From Treponema_I sp045599005 (GTDB lineage: Bacteria; Spirochaetota; Spirochaetia; Treponematales; Treponemataceae): DNA of 64,000 nucleotides. Below are positions 1 to 7,655 of the stretch, in pieces (position 1 is the first letter of the stretch; each line of letters begins with the position of its first letter). The notes under the pieces are model-generated. The model was given only the letters and a program-made list of their open reading frames with translations. It was not told the origin of the DNA and did no database searches. The translations under genes and the position numbers were made by a program. The stretch spans positions 148,185-212,184 of the forward strand of contig JAZRVF010000020.1 in NCBI GenBank assembly GCA_045599005.1, written 5' to 3'.

Positions 1-1143
1 CTTGCTGGCTTCCACAAGAGTACGAGTTTCTCTGTCGTTAGAAATATTTGAAACAGAATAAGCAACCTGAATTACTTCGCCAGTTTCTTCAACAAAGAAA
101 TCAGCATCAATATTCTGACCTTTAAGATAATAAACATTGTCCTTGTATTTATTCCAAAGATTGATTGCTACAATATTTTCAAGCAATTTTGGTTCTTCTT
201 TGTTCAGGAAAAGATTCAAAAGGCCGTTGTCGTTGAAGTAATATTTTGGAGTCGTTTCTTTCTCAACAAATTTTGAAAAATAATTCCTGATGGCAAAAAT
301 CAAAAATGATTGCCGGGCATAGCCAACGTAATCTATGACAATATCTTTGCTGATGCTCACACCTATTGTTTTTAGTGTGTTATGTAATTTTGAATAAGAA
401 ACTTCGTCCTTAACTGATTCAGCCATTTTTTTCATTAAGAGACGCAAACCGTTTGTATTCCGGATTCCGTTTCTTGCTGCAATATCTCCAAGAAGAATTT
501 TCTGATAGATGCTTGATACATATTCCCGCTTATTTTGATATTCAATGCTCTCTGGAAAGCCACCAAAATAAAAGTAGTTTTCCATTTCTCTTTTGATTTT
601 TCCGCTTTCCTTTGTTGCAAGAATTGTTTTATCTGAATAATCAATATTTTTTGCTTTTAAGAATTCCCTAAAATTGAATGGAGTAACATATTTTGTAAGA
701 TATCGGCCGCCCAAACGGTTTTCAATTTCTGCAGAAAGCATTTTTGCATTGCTTCCTGTGATGAATGTATGCTCTTTTGAATCTGCCATACGACGGGCAA
801 ATTTTTCCCATCCTTCAATGTTCTGTATTTCATCAAGAAAAAACCATCCTTTTTTATCACTCATTTCTGCCTGAACAGAAAGAATGTCGTTAAAATCATT
901 TATGGAAAATTCAGAAAGACGTTCATCTTCAAAATTGATATAAATAATCTGATTCCACTCTGTTCCGGCTTTTACCAAATCCTGCACAATTTTATACAGC
1001 AAGGTTGATTTACCGGCTCTGCGTAGACCAATAACAACATAATTTGCGTTTATATCGAATTCATATTCACGTTCAACTATCTTAAAATTTTTTATGATTT
1101 CATGCTGATCGTAAATAACGGTTTTTAATAAATCATGATTCAT
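1..1143 (-). CDS. AAA-type ATPase with C-terminal DUF4143 domain (3' end cut by window edge)
   Basis: Predicted cytoplasmic P-loop ATPase of the family annotated as ATP-binding protein with DUF4143; cellular role unknown. Reading the minus strand from the ATG at 1143 gives 381 codons with no stop before the window edge, so the C-terminus is missing. Visible motifs are a Walker A GLRRAGKST at about residues 38-46, a Walker B-like FLDEIQ near residue 101, and the sensor-like FITGSN near residue 126. The C-terminal part has a DADFFV...EVIQVA arrangement resembling the PD-(D/E)XK nuclease fold often seen at the end of this family. The ribosome site is weak (aaaaagg). Upstream lie two 18-bp dyads over a plausible promoter, suggesting repression. 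Family assignment is firm; function is not. Confidence 0.85.
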   Translation of the reverse strand, partial: MNHDLLKTVIYDQHEIIKNFKIVEREYEFDINANYVVIGLRRAGKSTLLYKIVQDLVKAGTEWNQIIYINFEDERLSEFSINDFNDILSVQAEMSDKKGWFFLDEIQNIEGWEKFARRMADSKEHTFITGSNAKMLSAEIENRLGGRYLTKYVTPFNFREFLKAKNIDYSDKTILATKESGKIKREMENYFYFGGFPESIEYQNKREYVSSIYQKILLGDIAARNGIRNTNGLRLLMKKMAESVKDEVSYSKLHNTLKTIGVSISKDIVIDYVGYARQSFLIFAIRNYFSKFVEKETTPKYYFNDNGLLNLFLNKEEPKLLENIVAINLWNKYKDNVYYLKGQNIDADFFVEETGEVIQVAYSVSNISNDRETRTLVEASK

Positions 1144-1157
1144 ATTGTGCCTTTTTC

Positions 1158-1212
1158 TGTCGATCATACTCGACAAATGTTATAGTATATTGTCGAGTGT
1201 ATTCGACAATAT
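1158..1212 (-). promoter_or_regulatory. Paired TGTCGA-N6-TCGACA operators over the promoter of the DUF4143 ATPase
   Basis: Two copies of the dyad TGTCGA-N6-TCGACA lie at 1158-1175 and 1191-1208, 33 bp apart. In the second the arms extend to 10 bp (1187-1196 and 1203-1212). On the minus strand TTGTCG (1209-1204), a 16-bp gap and TACTAT (1187-1182) could be -35 and -10 boxes. One dyad would then cover the start point and the other the -35/spacer. Seen: the dyads. Inferred: the promoter and the operator role. Confidence 0.6.
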
Positions 1213-1218
1213 ACAGTG

Positions 1219-1935
1219 TGTCAATGTTTCGACTACGCTCACTTCGTCCGTTCCGCTCAACATGACAGGGGTGTGCATCACTTCGCGCATCCTGACAAAG
1301 TGCGTGTGTCATCCTGGCAAACTGGCACCTGTCATCCGGAGCGCTAAAAACAAGTTTTTTGTCGAAGGATCTATACAAAGCAGTTTTGTCATCCGGATCA
1401 TACCAGCCTTGTCATCCGGAGCGCTAAAAACAAGTTTTTTTGTCGAAGGATCTATACAAAGCGTATGTGAGTTTGGGCAGATGTTTCGACTACGCTCACT
1501 TCGTCCGCTCCGCTCAACATGACAGGGGTGTGCATCACTTCATCCTTTGCGCAACATGACAGGGGTGTGCATCACTTCGTTCTTTGCGCAGCATGACACG
1601 GGTGTGCATCACTTCGCACATCCTGACAAAGAGAGCATGTCATCCGGAGCGCTAAAAACAAGTTTTTGTCGAAGGATCTATACAAAGCGTATGTGAGTTT
1701 GGTCAGATGTTTCGACTCCACTCACTTCGTCCGTTCCGCTCAACATGACAAGGGTGTGCATCACTTCGCGCATTCTGAAAAAGCGTATGTGAGTTTGGGC
1801 AGATGTTTCGACTCCACTCACTTCGTTCATTCCGCTCAACATGACACGTGGAGGACACTCACTTCGTCCGCTCCGCTCAACATGACAGGGGTGTGCATCA
1901 CTTCGTTCTTTGCTCAACATGACACGGGTTCCCGT
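1219..1935. repeat. Cluster of interspersed repeats (two families) filling the gap
   Basis: Gene-free stretch. About five units carry the family-B core (TGTTTCGACTACGCTCACTT, ending CTCAACATGAC) at roughly 1222-1265, 1480-1523, 1708-1750, 1803-1845 and 1860-1892. Three family-A units (GTCATCCGGAGC, then a CTAAAAACAAG palindrome, then GTCGAAGGATC) lie near 1333-1370, 1410-1455 and 1639-1680. Short tails reading CAGGGGTGTGCATCACTTCG recur between them. Spacing is irregular and units are degenerate, so this is not CRISPR. Open frames here code only the low-complexity peptides typical of such repeats. Confidence 0.85.
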
Positions 1936-1945
1936 TGAATATGAT

Positions 1946-2090
1946 TCAGATTATGAATGAACGGGAAGAAAGGCTGCGGCTGACAAAAACACTCACAAGG
2001 CGGAACGCTTCAGAGCTCCAAGTCTTCGATCTTCACTTTGCCGACTTGCGCGTGTAGCGACGCTAGCTTGCGGTTTTGGCAGTTGTTAAT
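1946..2090. repeat. Partial, rearranged copy of the MITE-like element
   Basis: Reverse complement of parts of the elements at 7155 and 47190. The outer piece (GGCTGCGGCTGACAAAAACA near 1973) and the inner piece (CGCGTGTAGCGACGCTAGC near 2050) are present, but the segment between them (about 2000-2040) does not match the other copies. It lies directly against the stop of the GDSL esterase gene and could act on its 3' end. Confidence 0.6.
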
Positions 2091-2807
2091 CTATCTCAGC
2101 AGACTGTTCAGTGCCAGAAAAGGCCGGATCACCTTGAAAATATTCTCTTCCATGATGCGGTAACCCTTTGCGTTGCAGTGTGTCATGTCAGCCTTGCAGT
2201 CATTGTGACCCCATGCGCCGCTCCACGCATCCCAGATGACAATCAGATTATAGTCTTTTTCAAGGCGTTTCAGCATCCTGTCAAAATCCCCGAAAATATC
2301 CAGAAACCGCATTTCATCATTGAAAAAGCGCATTATGTAAACCTGTGTCCTGGTAAAATCAATCTTGTCCAGCATTTTGCGTAAGTTTGACTCAATCTGG
2401 CTGTAAGTCTGGAAACGGCTGGGCATGAAGCGGTCATTTCCACCAAAGTCAAAAATCACCATAGCCGGGTCATGGGCAAGAACATCTGTGTCAAACCGCT
2501 TAAGTCCGTCTGCAGTGGTGTCGCTGTCAACACCGGCATTGATCACAGGAATGTTCACACGCTGCTGAAGAAGTGCAGGCCATGATTCAGTCTCCGGATC
2601 GGCTCCATGACCACGGGTAAGACTGTCCCCAAAGCATACTATCGTTGAGTTTTCTGTGATCGGAACCTTTGCAGGCTGTTTTTTCAGTTCCATCGCTTCC
2701 ATATCCAAAGTGCTTGAGCAGCCGGAAAAAAACATGGCAGATCCTCCTGCCGCGGCAAATAAGGCGGCCCAGATAAATGAAGTCAGCGTTCTGCGGATTC
2801 TATTCAA
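2091..2807 (-). CDS. SGNH/GDSL-family esterase lipoprotein
   Basis: Predicted lipid-anchored SGNH hydrolase, likely a periplasmic or surface esterase; the substrate (acetylated sugar or lipid) cannot be read. An N-terminal hydrophobic segment ends in the lipobox-like FFSGC. Block I is FGDSLTRGHG with the nucleophile Ser, the third block is GGND, and a DMTHC near the C-terminus supplies the Asp-His pair. I place the start at the TTG at 2807: it follows GAGGTG by seven bases and begins directly before the signal peptide. The ATG at 2894 would add 29 residues that overlap the HTH gene. The TTG start overlaps the stop of the upstream HTH gene, so the two are probably translationally coupled. The stop abuts a partial repeat element. 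Confidence 0.85.
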   Translation of the reverse strand: MNRIRRTLTSFIWAALFAAAGGSAMFFSGCSSTLDMEAMELKKQPAKVPITENSTIVCFGDSLTRGHGADPETESWPALLQQRVNIPVINAGVDSDTTADGLKRFDTDVLAHDPAMVIFDFGGNDRFMPSRFQTYSQIESNLRKMLDKIDFTRTQVYIMRFFNDEMRFLDIFGDFDRMLKRLEKDYNLIVIWDAWSGAWGHNDCKADMTHCNAKGYRIMEENIFKVIRPFLALNSLLR

Positions 2808-3009
2808 GGAAAAACACCTCTTCAAATTTTTTTTCCAGCGCAATGCAGATGATAAGTGCCAGTTTTGCCGTAGGACAGAACTGCCCGGTCTCAATGGAGC
2901 TTATCGTGTTTCTTGAAACGCCCACCATCTGTGCCAGTTCTGACTGGGAAATCTTTTTTTCAGTGCGGAATTCTTTCAGCCTGTTCTTAAGAATCAATGA
3001 GTCGTCCAC
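2800..3009 (-). CDS. Small XRE-family HTH regulator
   Basis: A 69-residue protein that is essentially one Cro/C1-type helix-turn-helix: residues 16-60 contain SQSELAQMVGVSRNTISSIE, the classical HTH core. It starts at GTG (3009) after AAGAGGA with five bases of spacing, two bases from the stop of the upstream membrane-protein gene. It very likely binds the inverted repeat over the operon promoter at 3372-3417 and autoregulates the operon. Small XRE proteins next to a small two- to four-helix membrane protein are a recurrent pair in Gram-positive and other gut bacteria. Confidence 0.9.
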   Translation of the reverse strand: MDDSLILKNRLKEFRTEKKISQSELAQMVGVSRNTISSIETGQFCPTAKLALIICIALEKKFEEVFFLE

Positions 3010-3011
3010 AA

Positions 3012-3344
3012 TTATCCTCTTGTAAGCTGAAAAGCAAAGGCAACGGCCGCCAGAATGAACACAGCGGAGTATCCAAGAAACACGAAAAGTTCGTGTGCTT
3101 TGCGCATCTTTATGTACTTGTAGAGAAAAATCGCGGACTGGACTCCGAAAAAAATCATTCCGTAGCCGGAGTCGATTCTTTTTGTGAAAAGGAATTCAAG
3201 AACCATTGCAAGAAGGCATAAAAAAATCAGGAACAGATGCGAGATTCTGAAAGCCCTCTGCTGGATCTCCAGGTCGAACAGATCCCTGTTCTGATTTTCG
3301 CTGCGGCTTTTGGAAAGAATTTCTTCTTTTGTCATTGATGGCAT
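3012..3344 (-). CDS. Small multi-pass membrane protein, first gene of XRE operon
   Basis: 110 residues with a charged N-terminus of about 30 residues, then hydrophobic segments at about 33-50, 58-75 and 88-106, so probably three membrane helices. It may belong to the small membrane proteins commonly paired with XRE regulators (DUF6442-like), but I do not recognise it with certainty and no function can be given. The ATG at 3344 follows GAGAGGA by four bases, and an internal ATG three codons later is an alternative. The gene is transcribed from the promoter at 3394-3422 and is followed two bases later by the HTH gene. Confidence 0.75.
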   Translation of the reverse strand: MPSMTKEEILSKSRSENQNRDLFDLEIQQRAFRISHLFLIFLCLLAMVLEFLFTKRIDSGYGMIFFGVQSAIFLYKYIKMRKAHELFVFLGYSAVFILAAVAFAFQLTRG

Positions 3345-3371
3345 ATAATCCTCTCAGAAACTGATTTTGCA

Positions 3372-3422
3372 AAGTTTACTTGGCAATGGTGAGAATATAA
3401 CTCTGCCAAGTAAACTTGTCAA
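3372..3422 (-). promoter_or_regulatory. Promoter with 14-bp inverted-repeat operator for the XRE operon
   Basis: On the minus strand TTGACA (3422-3417), exactly 17 bp, and TATATT (3399-3394) form a near-consensus sigma-70 promoter. A perfect inverted repeat with 14-nt arms (AAGTTTACTTGGCA at 3372-3385 and its complement at 3404-3417) puts one arm in the -35/-10 spacer and the other over the predicted start point. Repressor binding would block the promoter. The linked XRE protein is the obvious candidate. The repeat is directly visible; its binding by that protein is inferred. Confidence 0.8.
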
Positions 3423-3488
3423 GATTCCGGCGGATTTTTGCCGTTTTTTTTTCAGAGCGGATTTTCCCTGAAGGGAAGGGGCAATGGA

Positions 3489-5186
3489 TCAGCCGACTTT
3501 CTCCACCTGCTCAGAAAGGAGCGGAATCAGCTGTTTTTTGCGGGAAACGATGTCTGCAAGAATGTAGACATCGTCCTCAAGTTTCGGAAAATCAAGAATC
3601 CGTTCTTTGGTTTTTGAAGTGGAGACAAGCAGCAGACTTGTAAGCCGTGTGATGTCCGTGACCATAAGTGCGCTGAACAGAGCTTTGTGGCTGCGTCTTT
3701 CAATCTCAAGTTCTGTAAGGAATTCTTCCTTACGTGCAAGAATCTCGTCACTGCGGCCGACCTCAATCTGACTTACGGTATATGTTGTCTTGCCTTCCGT
3801 GTATTCCTTCATGTCCTGATGAATCACTTCGGAGGCGCTTCTTCCGCTCAGGCGGCTTGCTGCGGTAAGAACTTCCTGACCGAGAGTCTCAATCTCAAGG
3901 TTGGTGATGTTTGAAAGATATTCCGCGGCTTCACGGTCTGTGTCAGTGGTTGTGGCTGACTGAAGCGCAAGTGTGTCCGCAAGGATTCCGCACAGAAGGA
4001 TTGATGCGATCTCCCGGGGAATGGAGACGTGGTTTTCGCGGTAAAGACCCACCATGAGTGTGCAGGTTGCTCCCACCGGTTTGTTGATGAAGGTGATTGG
4101 CTGCCGTGTGGCAATGTTTCCAAGCCTGTGATGGTCAATGATCTCGCGGATCACATAGTTTTCAATGCCTTCCACGGCCTGGGTGCGTTCGTTGTGATCC
4201 ACCAGGACAAGCTCAATGTTTGCTTCGTTAAGCAGATCGTTTTCCGCGATGATACCGATGGCTTTGTCATTTTCGTCCACAACCGGAAGACACCGGCTTG
4301 GCGATGCTGAAAGGGCGGGGCGGATTCTGTGCAGTGTGTCCATTGCGCGCACCGGCTGCACGGCTTTGTCTGCCATGGCAGAAACCGGTGTTGAGTACAC
4401 TATGAGCATTGCTGTACTGCTTGTGTCATAAGGGCTTACAAGCACAGACACACCTTTTGCCTCTGCCTTTGCCCGGAGTTCGCGGCTCAGCATGAACCCC
4501 GCGGTGATGACAAGGGCGCGTACTCCTGACTCAATGCAGTATTCCTGCACGTCAGTCCGGTCACCGGCAATAACAATCAGGTTTTCGCTTATGTGGCTGT
4601 CCAGCATTTTCTTGAAGGATTCGAACTGGGCTGCGGCAACCAGAATGCTGCTTTTTGAAAGCTCGTTCTCATTTACCATGACGATGGGCTGTGCGTTCAG
4701 TGTGGTCTGCACAAGGCTCATGCTTGTAAGGACAGCGGTTTTCTTCTCAGGATTCATCACCCGCAGCACGTTCTGTGCAAAGGAGTTGTAGTGCAGCAGG
4801 GCTTTGTAAGTGCCGTCCTCCGCAGTGACAACAAGAACCTTTGTGCGGCATTCTTCCATCTTGGAGACTGCGCTCCACAGAGAAGTCAGCTCGTTCACAG
4901 TCTCCAGTTCTCCGCTCATGTAATAGGCGGTTTTGGGGATAAGATCGGGAATGTATGTGGGAACAGTCACTCCGAACCGGTTCATGATGTACTCAGTCTG
5001 TGGCGTGATTTTTCCGGCACGGGCGGCAACGTATTCAGTTTCTCCCAGTGCGTGTTTGAGTGCTGCGTAGGCTGCGGCGGAAACCACAGAATCTGTGTCC
5101 GGGTTTCTGTGACCCATTACGTAGACAGTTTTCTTGGAGGTTGTCTCTTTCATTTTCACTTCCATATTGTTTTCATTGCAAAGCAA
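3489..5186 (-). CDS. ppaC: Manganese-dependent inorganic pyrophosphatase with regulatory CBS/DRTGG insert
   Basis: Family II inorganic pyrophosphatase, hydrolysing PPi to phosphate in the cytoplasm. The DHH domain starts MGHRNPDTDSVVSA near residue 24, and the IIDHHRLGNI motif lies at about 365. A C-terminal DHHA2 domain carries the substrate-binding RSHKALFSAL near 490. Between the DHH motifs is an insert of roughly 230 residues with CBS-like segments flanking a DRTGG-like stretch; in this family such inserts bind adenine nucleotides and tune activity. At 565 residues it fits the CBS-type class (about 540-570) rather than the 310-residue simple type. The longest start (5186) overlaps the alpha-galactosidase stop; ATG codons 7 and 11 residues later are alternatives and match the usual N-terminus better. 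Confidence 0.9.
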   Translation of the reverse strand: MLCNENNMEVKMKETTSKKTVYVMGHRNPDTDSVVSAAAYAALKHALGETEYVAARAGKITPQTEYIMNRFGVTVPTYIPDLIPKTAYYMSGELETVNELTSLWSAVSKMEECRTKVLVVTAEDGTYKALLHYNSFAQNVLRVMNPEKKTAVLTSMSLVQTTLNAQPIVMVNENELSKSSILVAAAQFESFKKMLDSHISENLIVIAGDRTDVQEYCIESGVRALVITAGFMLSRELRAKAEAKGVSVLVSPYDTSSTAMLIVYSTPVSAMADKAVQPVRAMDTLHRIRPALSASPSRCLPVVDENDKAIGIIAENDLLNEANIELVLVDHNERTQAVEGIENYVIREIIDHHRLGNIATRQPITFINKPVGATCTLMVGLYRENHVSIPREIASILLCGILADTLALQSATTTDTDREAAEYLSNITNLEIETLGQEVLTAASRLSGRSASEVIHQDMKEYTEGKTTYTVSQIEVGRSDEILARKEEFLTELEIERRSHKALFSALMVTDITRLTSLLLVSTSKTKERILDFPKLEDDVYILADIVSRKKQLIPLLSEQVEKVG

Positions 5187-7098
5187 GAATCAGGTAGGAA
5201 TGGGGTGGCACCAGCAGAGAGAAATCTGCACCGGATGTATGCACTTTTCCGCTTCCGGCCACTTGTCTGCACTGTTCCGGTGAAAAACCGGTTCCCAGGT
5301 CTGCCGCTTCAAAAAGGGCCTTTGAATCAGCCTTTACTTCCCTGTCCGACAGATTAATTACGCCTGCAAAAGTCTTGCTTCTGCTGAAAATATAGTACAC
5401 ATCGCTTTCTGCCGCAATATTGCCGAATTCCTCATCTGCAAATTCCGAGTAAAGTTTTACGATCCGTTCTGTAAGCGGACCTTCTTTTTCCGGGTCAAAG
5501 GCGGCAGGATCGTCTGAATGCATTATCTGGGAACCGAAAAGAAAGTTCACCATCGCAAGCAGTTCTTTTTCCGTGTCAGAAAGGGAACAGTTTGCGGTGC
5601 GCAGAAAAACCACGTCCGGGTCATTCAGGTATACGGCTCTGTTCCAGAAAGCATGTCCGAGAGTGTCGCGCATGCTCAGGTGCGCGCTGGGACGCCCGCA
5701 GAAACGGAGCATCTTCAAATCAGTTCGGTCCCAATGTTCCAGTGTGTCTGTTCCAATCCTCGAAAGTGGAAAATTCATGAACGAAGTTTCAAAAGGCATT
5801 CCGCAGCCAAGATAAGCCACCGGTTCCCCTCTGTCATTGTGAGTTCGTTTTGTAAGCACTTTTACGGCTCTGTCATACCACTGATAGGCACTTCCGCTCT
5901 CTGCGAAAACTCCGTCCAGCATTCCGGCAAAAAGAAAATCCAGTTTCAGGTAACGGAATCCCCACTCATTTATTGCCCGGCCGATAATAAAGTCCAGATG
6001 GGCAATCACATCATCGCGGCTAAGATCCAGCGCAAAATAGGAGTGGGGCGGACCGGGCTGGAACTTTCCGCAGGGTGCACCCCATGAGGGATTGAATCCC
6101 GCCACTACCGGCCTGCCTTTTCTGTCACGGAGAATCCAGTCTCTGTGCTGCTGGATAAAATCAGTCCGCATGTCAAAGATGAAAGGTGCAAGCCAGAGTC
6201 CGGGAATGTAACCCTTTGCGGAAATTTCGTCAGTAACTGCCTTCAGTCCGCGGGGAAAGCGTTCGGTTCTTATCTCCCACTGTCCGGTTCCCTGCTGCCA
6301 GCCGTCATCAATCTGAAAAACTAAAGGTTTTTTCTTGTCTAAGTATTCCAGTTTAAGAAGATTGTCCGTTGTTCCCAGTGCGGAAAGGTCTTCCAGAATC
6401 AGTTTCTCATCAATCACATTGTAATGATTGTACCAGGATTCCCAGCCTGCGGGCCTTTCGCCCAGAAAGTCCAGTCTGTCAAAGCGGTCTGTGCGGAAAA
6501 GCTGTCGGATTGTGTCCTTAAGCTGGAAAAATCCGCGGGCAGCAAAGCAGGTGACTGTTGCAATGTGTTCATCCTGTTGCCACTGGTGACCGTCTGCGTA
6601 AACTTCAATCGCAATGGTGCGCTCTTTCCTGTTCAGTCCGAACTGCACCGGCGGAAGCACTTCCCCGGAAACACGGCCTGTGGAAGCCAGCACCACGTAG
6701 GTTCTGCCCCATCGCAGGTACACAATGAACTGTCCCAGCTGGTTTCCCGGAGACTGGATTGTGTTCGGCACCCGGATATAGTTCTGAAGCTGCGGAATGG
6801 GGAAGGGAATGTAAGCGGGCGCTTTCTCAGCGGACTGCAGTTCCCAGCCCGCATCCCAGCTCTGCCAGCCTGTGCGCTCAAAAGCGTAATCCTCACTGTT
6901 GAATGGTGCTGTTTCAGGATCAAGTCCCAGTTCCTCAAGCAGATCGTCAATGGGGAAAAAATCAATAAGTCTGTGTGCAGAATCCTTTGTGGAGACAATA
7001 TCCTTCGAGCTGTCAAAAAAGTAACGGTGTTCAAAAAGTTCCACCCCGGAATCGGCTTTCCGTGCAATGCTGTTTTTCCTTGTCTGTACAATCTTCAT
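5173..7098 (-). CDS. Alpha-galactosidase-like glycoside hydrolase (clan GH-D)
   Basis: Predicted alpha-galactosidase releasing galactose from raffinose-type oligosaccharides or galactomannan side chains. The barrel core is recognisable: QIDDGWQQGTGQW near residue 255, GLWLAPFIFD near 300, the nucleophile strand YLKLDFLFAG near 380, and the acid/base region RIGTDTLEHWD near 450. No signal peptide is seen, so it is probably cytoplasmic. I place the start at 7098, where ATG follows GAGGAGAAAAC; the open frame runs 19 codons further upstream but that part reads into a repeat. It is 641 residues long. It overlaps the downstream ppaC by 14 bases. Galactokinase is encoded in this window too (18866-20164), consistent with galactose use. 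GH36 versus a related GH-D family is not settled. Confidence 0.8.
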   Translation of the reverse strand: MKIVQTRKNSIARKADSGVELFEHRYFFDSSKDIVSTKDSAHRLIDFFPIDDLLEELGLDPETAPFNSEDYAFERTGWQSWDAGWELQSAEKAPAYIPFPIPQLQNYIRVPNTIQSPGNQLGQFIVYLRWGRTYVVLASTGRVSGEVLPPVQFGLNRKERTIAIEVYADGHQWQQDEHIATVTCFAARGFFQLKDTIRQLFRTDRFDRLDFLGERPAGWESWYNHYNVIDEKLILEDLSALGTTDNLLKLEYLDKKKPLVFQIDDGWQQGTGQWEIRTERFPRGLKAVTDEISAKGYIPGLWLAPFIFDMRTDFIQQHRDWILRDRKGRPVVAGFNPSWGAPCGKFQPGPPHSYFALDLSRDDVIAHLDFIIGRAINEWGFRYLKLDFLFAGMLDGVFAESGSAYQWYDRAVKVLTKRTHNDRGEPVAYLGCGMPFETSFMNFPLSRIGTDTLEHWDRTDLKMLRFCGRPSAHLSMRDTLGHAFWNRAVYLNDPDVVFLRTANCSLSDTEKELLAMVNFLFGSQIMHSDDPAAFDPEKEGPLTERIVKLYSEFADEEFGNIAAESDVYYIFSRSKTFAGVINLSDREVKADSKALFEAADLGTGFSPEQCRQVAGSGKVHTSGADFSLLVPPHSYLILALQ

Positions 7099-7136
7099 GT
7101 TTTCTCCTCGAGCTGCTTCGGTCTCGCTTTTGTTAT

Positions 7137-7370
7137 TTTCCCAGGAAGTAGTCAACGTTTTTCGGGATTATCCCATCGCAGACAGAATTTTAATCAGATT
7201 ATAAAAATACTACCAGTCAGGCAGCCGCTGCCAAAATCGCTAGATATCGTCGCTACACGCGCAAGGCGGCATTGAAACTATCATTCCGCCTTGCGAGTGT
7301 TTTTGTCAGCCGCTGCCTTCCTTCCCGTATTATTATACATATACGAGGTTACTTTCCCAGGAAGTAGTCA
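7137..7370. repeat. MITE-like element flanked by 18-bp direct repeats
   Basis: The core from GATTATCCCATC (about 7166) to TTATTATACATA (about 7340) matches copies near 47190, 62230 (inverted, shortened) and 1946 (partial). It contains inverted segments: GGCAGCCGCTGCC near 7220 against GTCAGCCGCTGCC near 7306, and an inner pair built on CGCAAGGCGG / CCGCCTTGCG. No coding sequence is evident. The direct repeats TTTCCCAGGAAGTAGTCA at 7137-7154 and 7353-7370 bracket it, like a target duplication. It lies just upstream of the alpha-galactosidase start. Confidence 0.7.
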
Positions 7371-7376
7371 GAGTTT

Positions 7377-7479
7377 ATAAAAAACGTCGCTGGAGTCAGA
7401 CCGAGGTCGGCGTGTGAACTTGTGCGTCAGCACAACTTGAGCAAAGTCGGCTCGTCTGACGGGAAGCGACGTTTTTTAT
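7377..7479. repeat. Long palindrome with nested stems in a divergent intergenic region
   Basis: A perfect 15-bp inverted repeat (7377-7391 and 7465-7479, ATAAAAAACGTCGCT and its complement) encloses a second stem (GTCAGACCGAG near 7395 with CTCGTCTGAC at 7451-7460, one bulge) and a terminal hairpin TTGTGC-GTCA-GCACAA. It could fold as a three-tier hairpin of about 100 nt. It lies between divergent genes, where a terminator is not expected. It has T-runs on both strands, so a bidirectional insulator, a small RNA or a mobile palindrome are all possible. Confidence 0.6.
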
Positions 7480-7655
7480 GTCCTTCTCCTGTCAGTTTGG
7501 TCATAATCTGTAAAAAAAGTGAGTTCTGTGATAAAATCCATTTTACATCATGATCGGTTCAGTAGAAAGACGCTGATTTTTATGCTATCAGGATGATAGT
7601 GTCTCAGACGTCTGTGATCTGGAATTGAAGGACCTGTGTATGACCGGGAGGATTT

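Noticed and set aside
1219..1935. CRISPR-like array of repeated units
   Set aside because: Units vary in length and sequence, spacers are not uniform, and the same units occur singly elsewhere; no cas genes nearby.
1145..1938. Plus- and minus-strand open frames in the repeat field (up to 125 codons)
   Set aside because: They consist only of translated repeats, have no ribosome sites and no conserved domain.
6424..7275. 283-codon plus-strand frame
   Set aside because: Lies antisense within the alpha-galactosidase gene, with no domain and no initiation signals.
7377..7479. Ordinary rho-independent terminator
   Set aside because: It lies between two gene starts, more than 270 bases from any stop codon on either strand.
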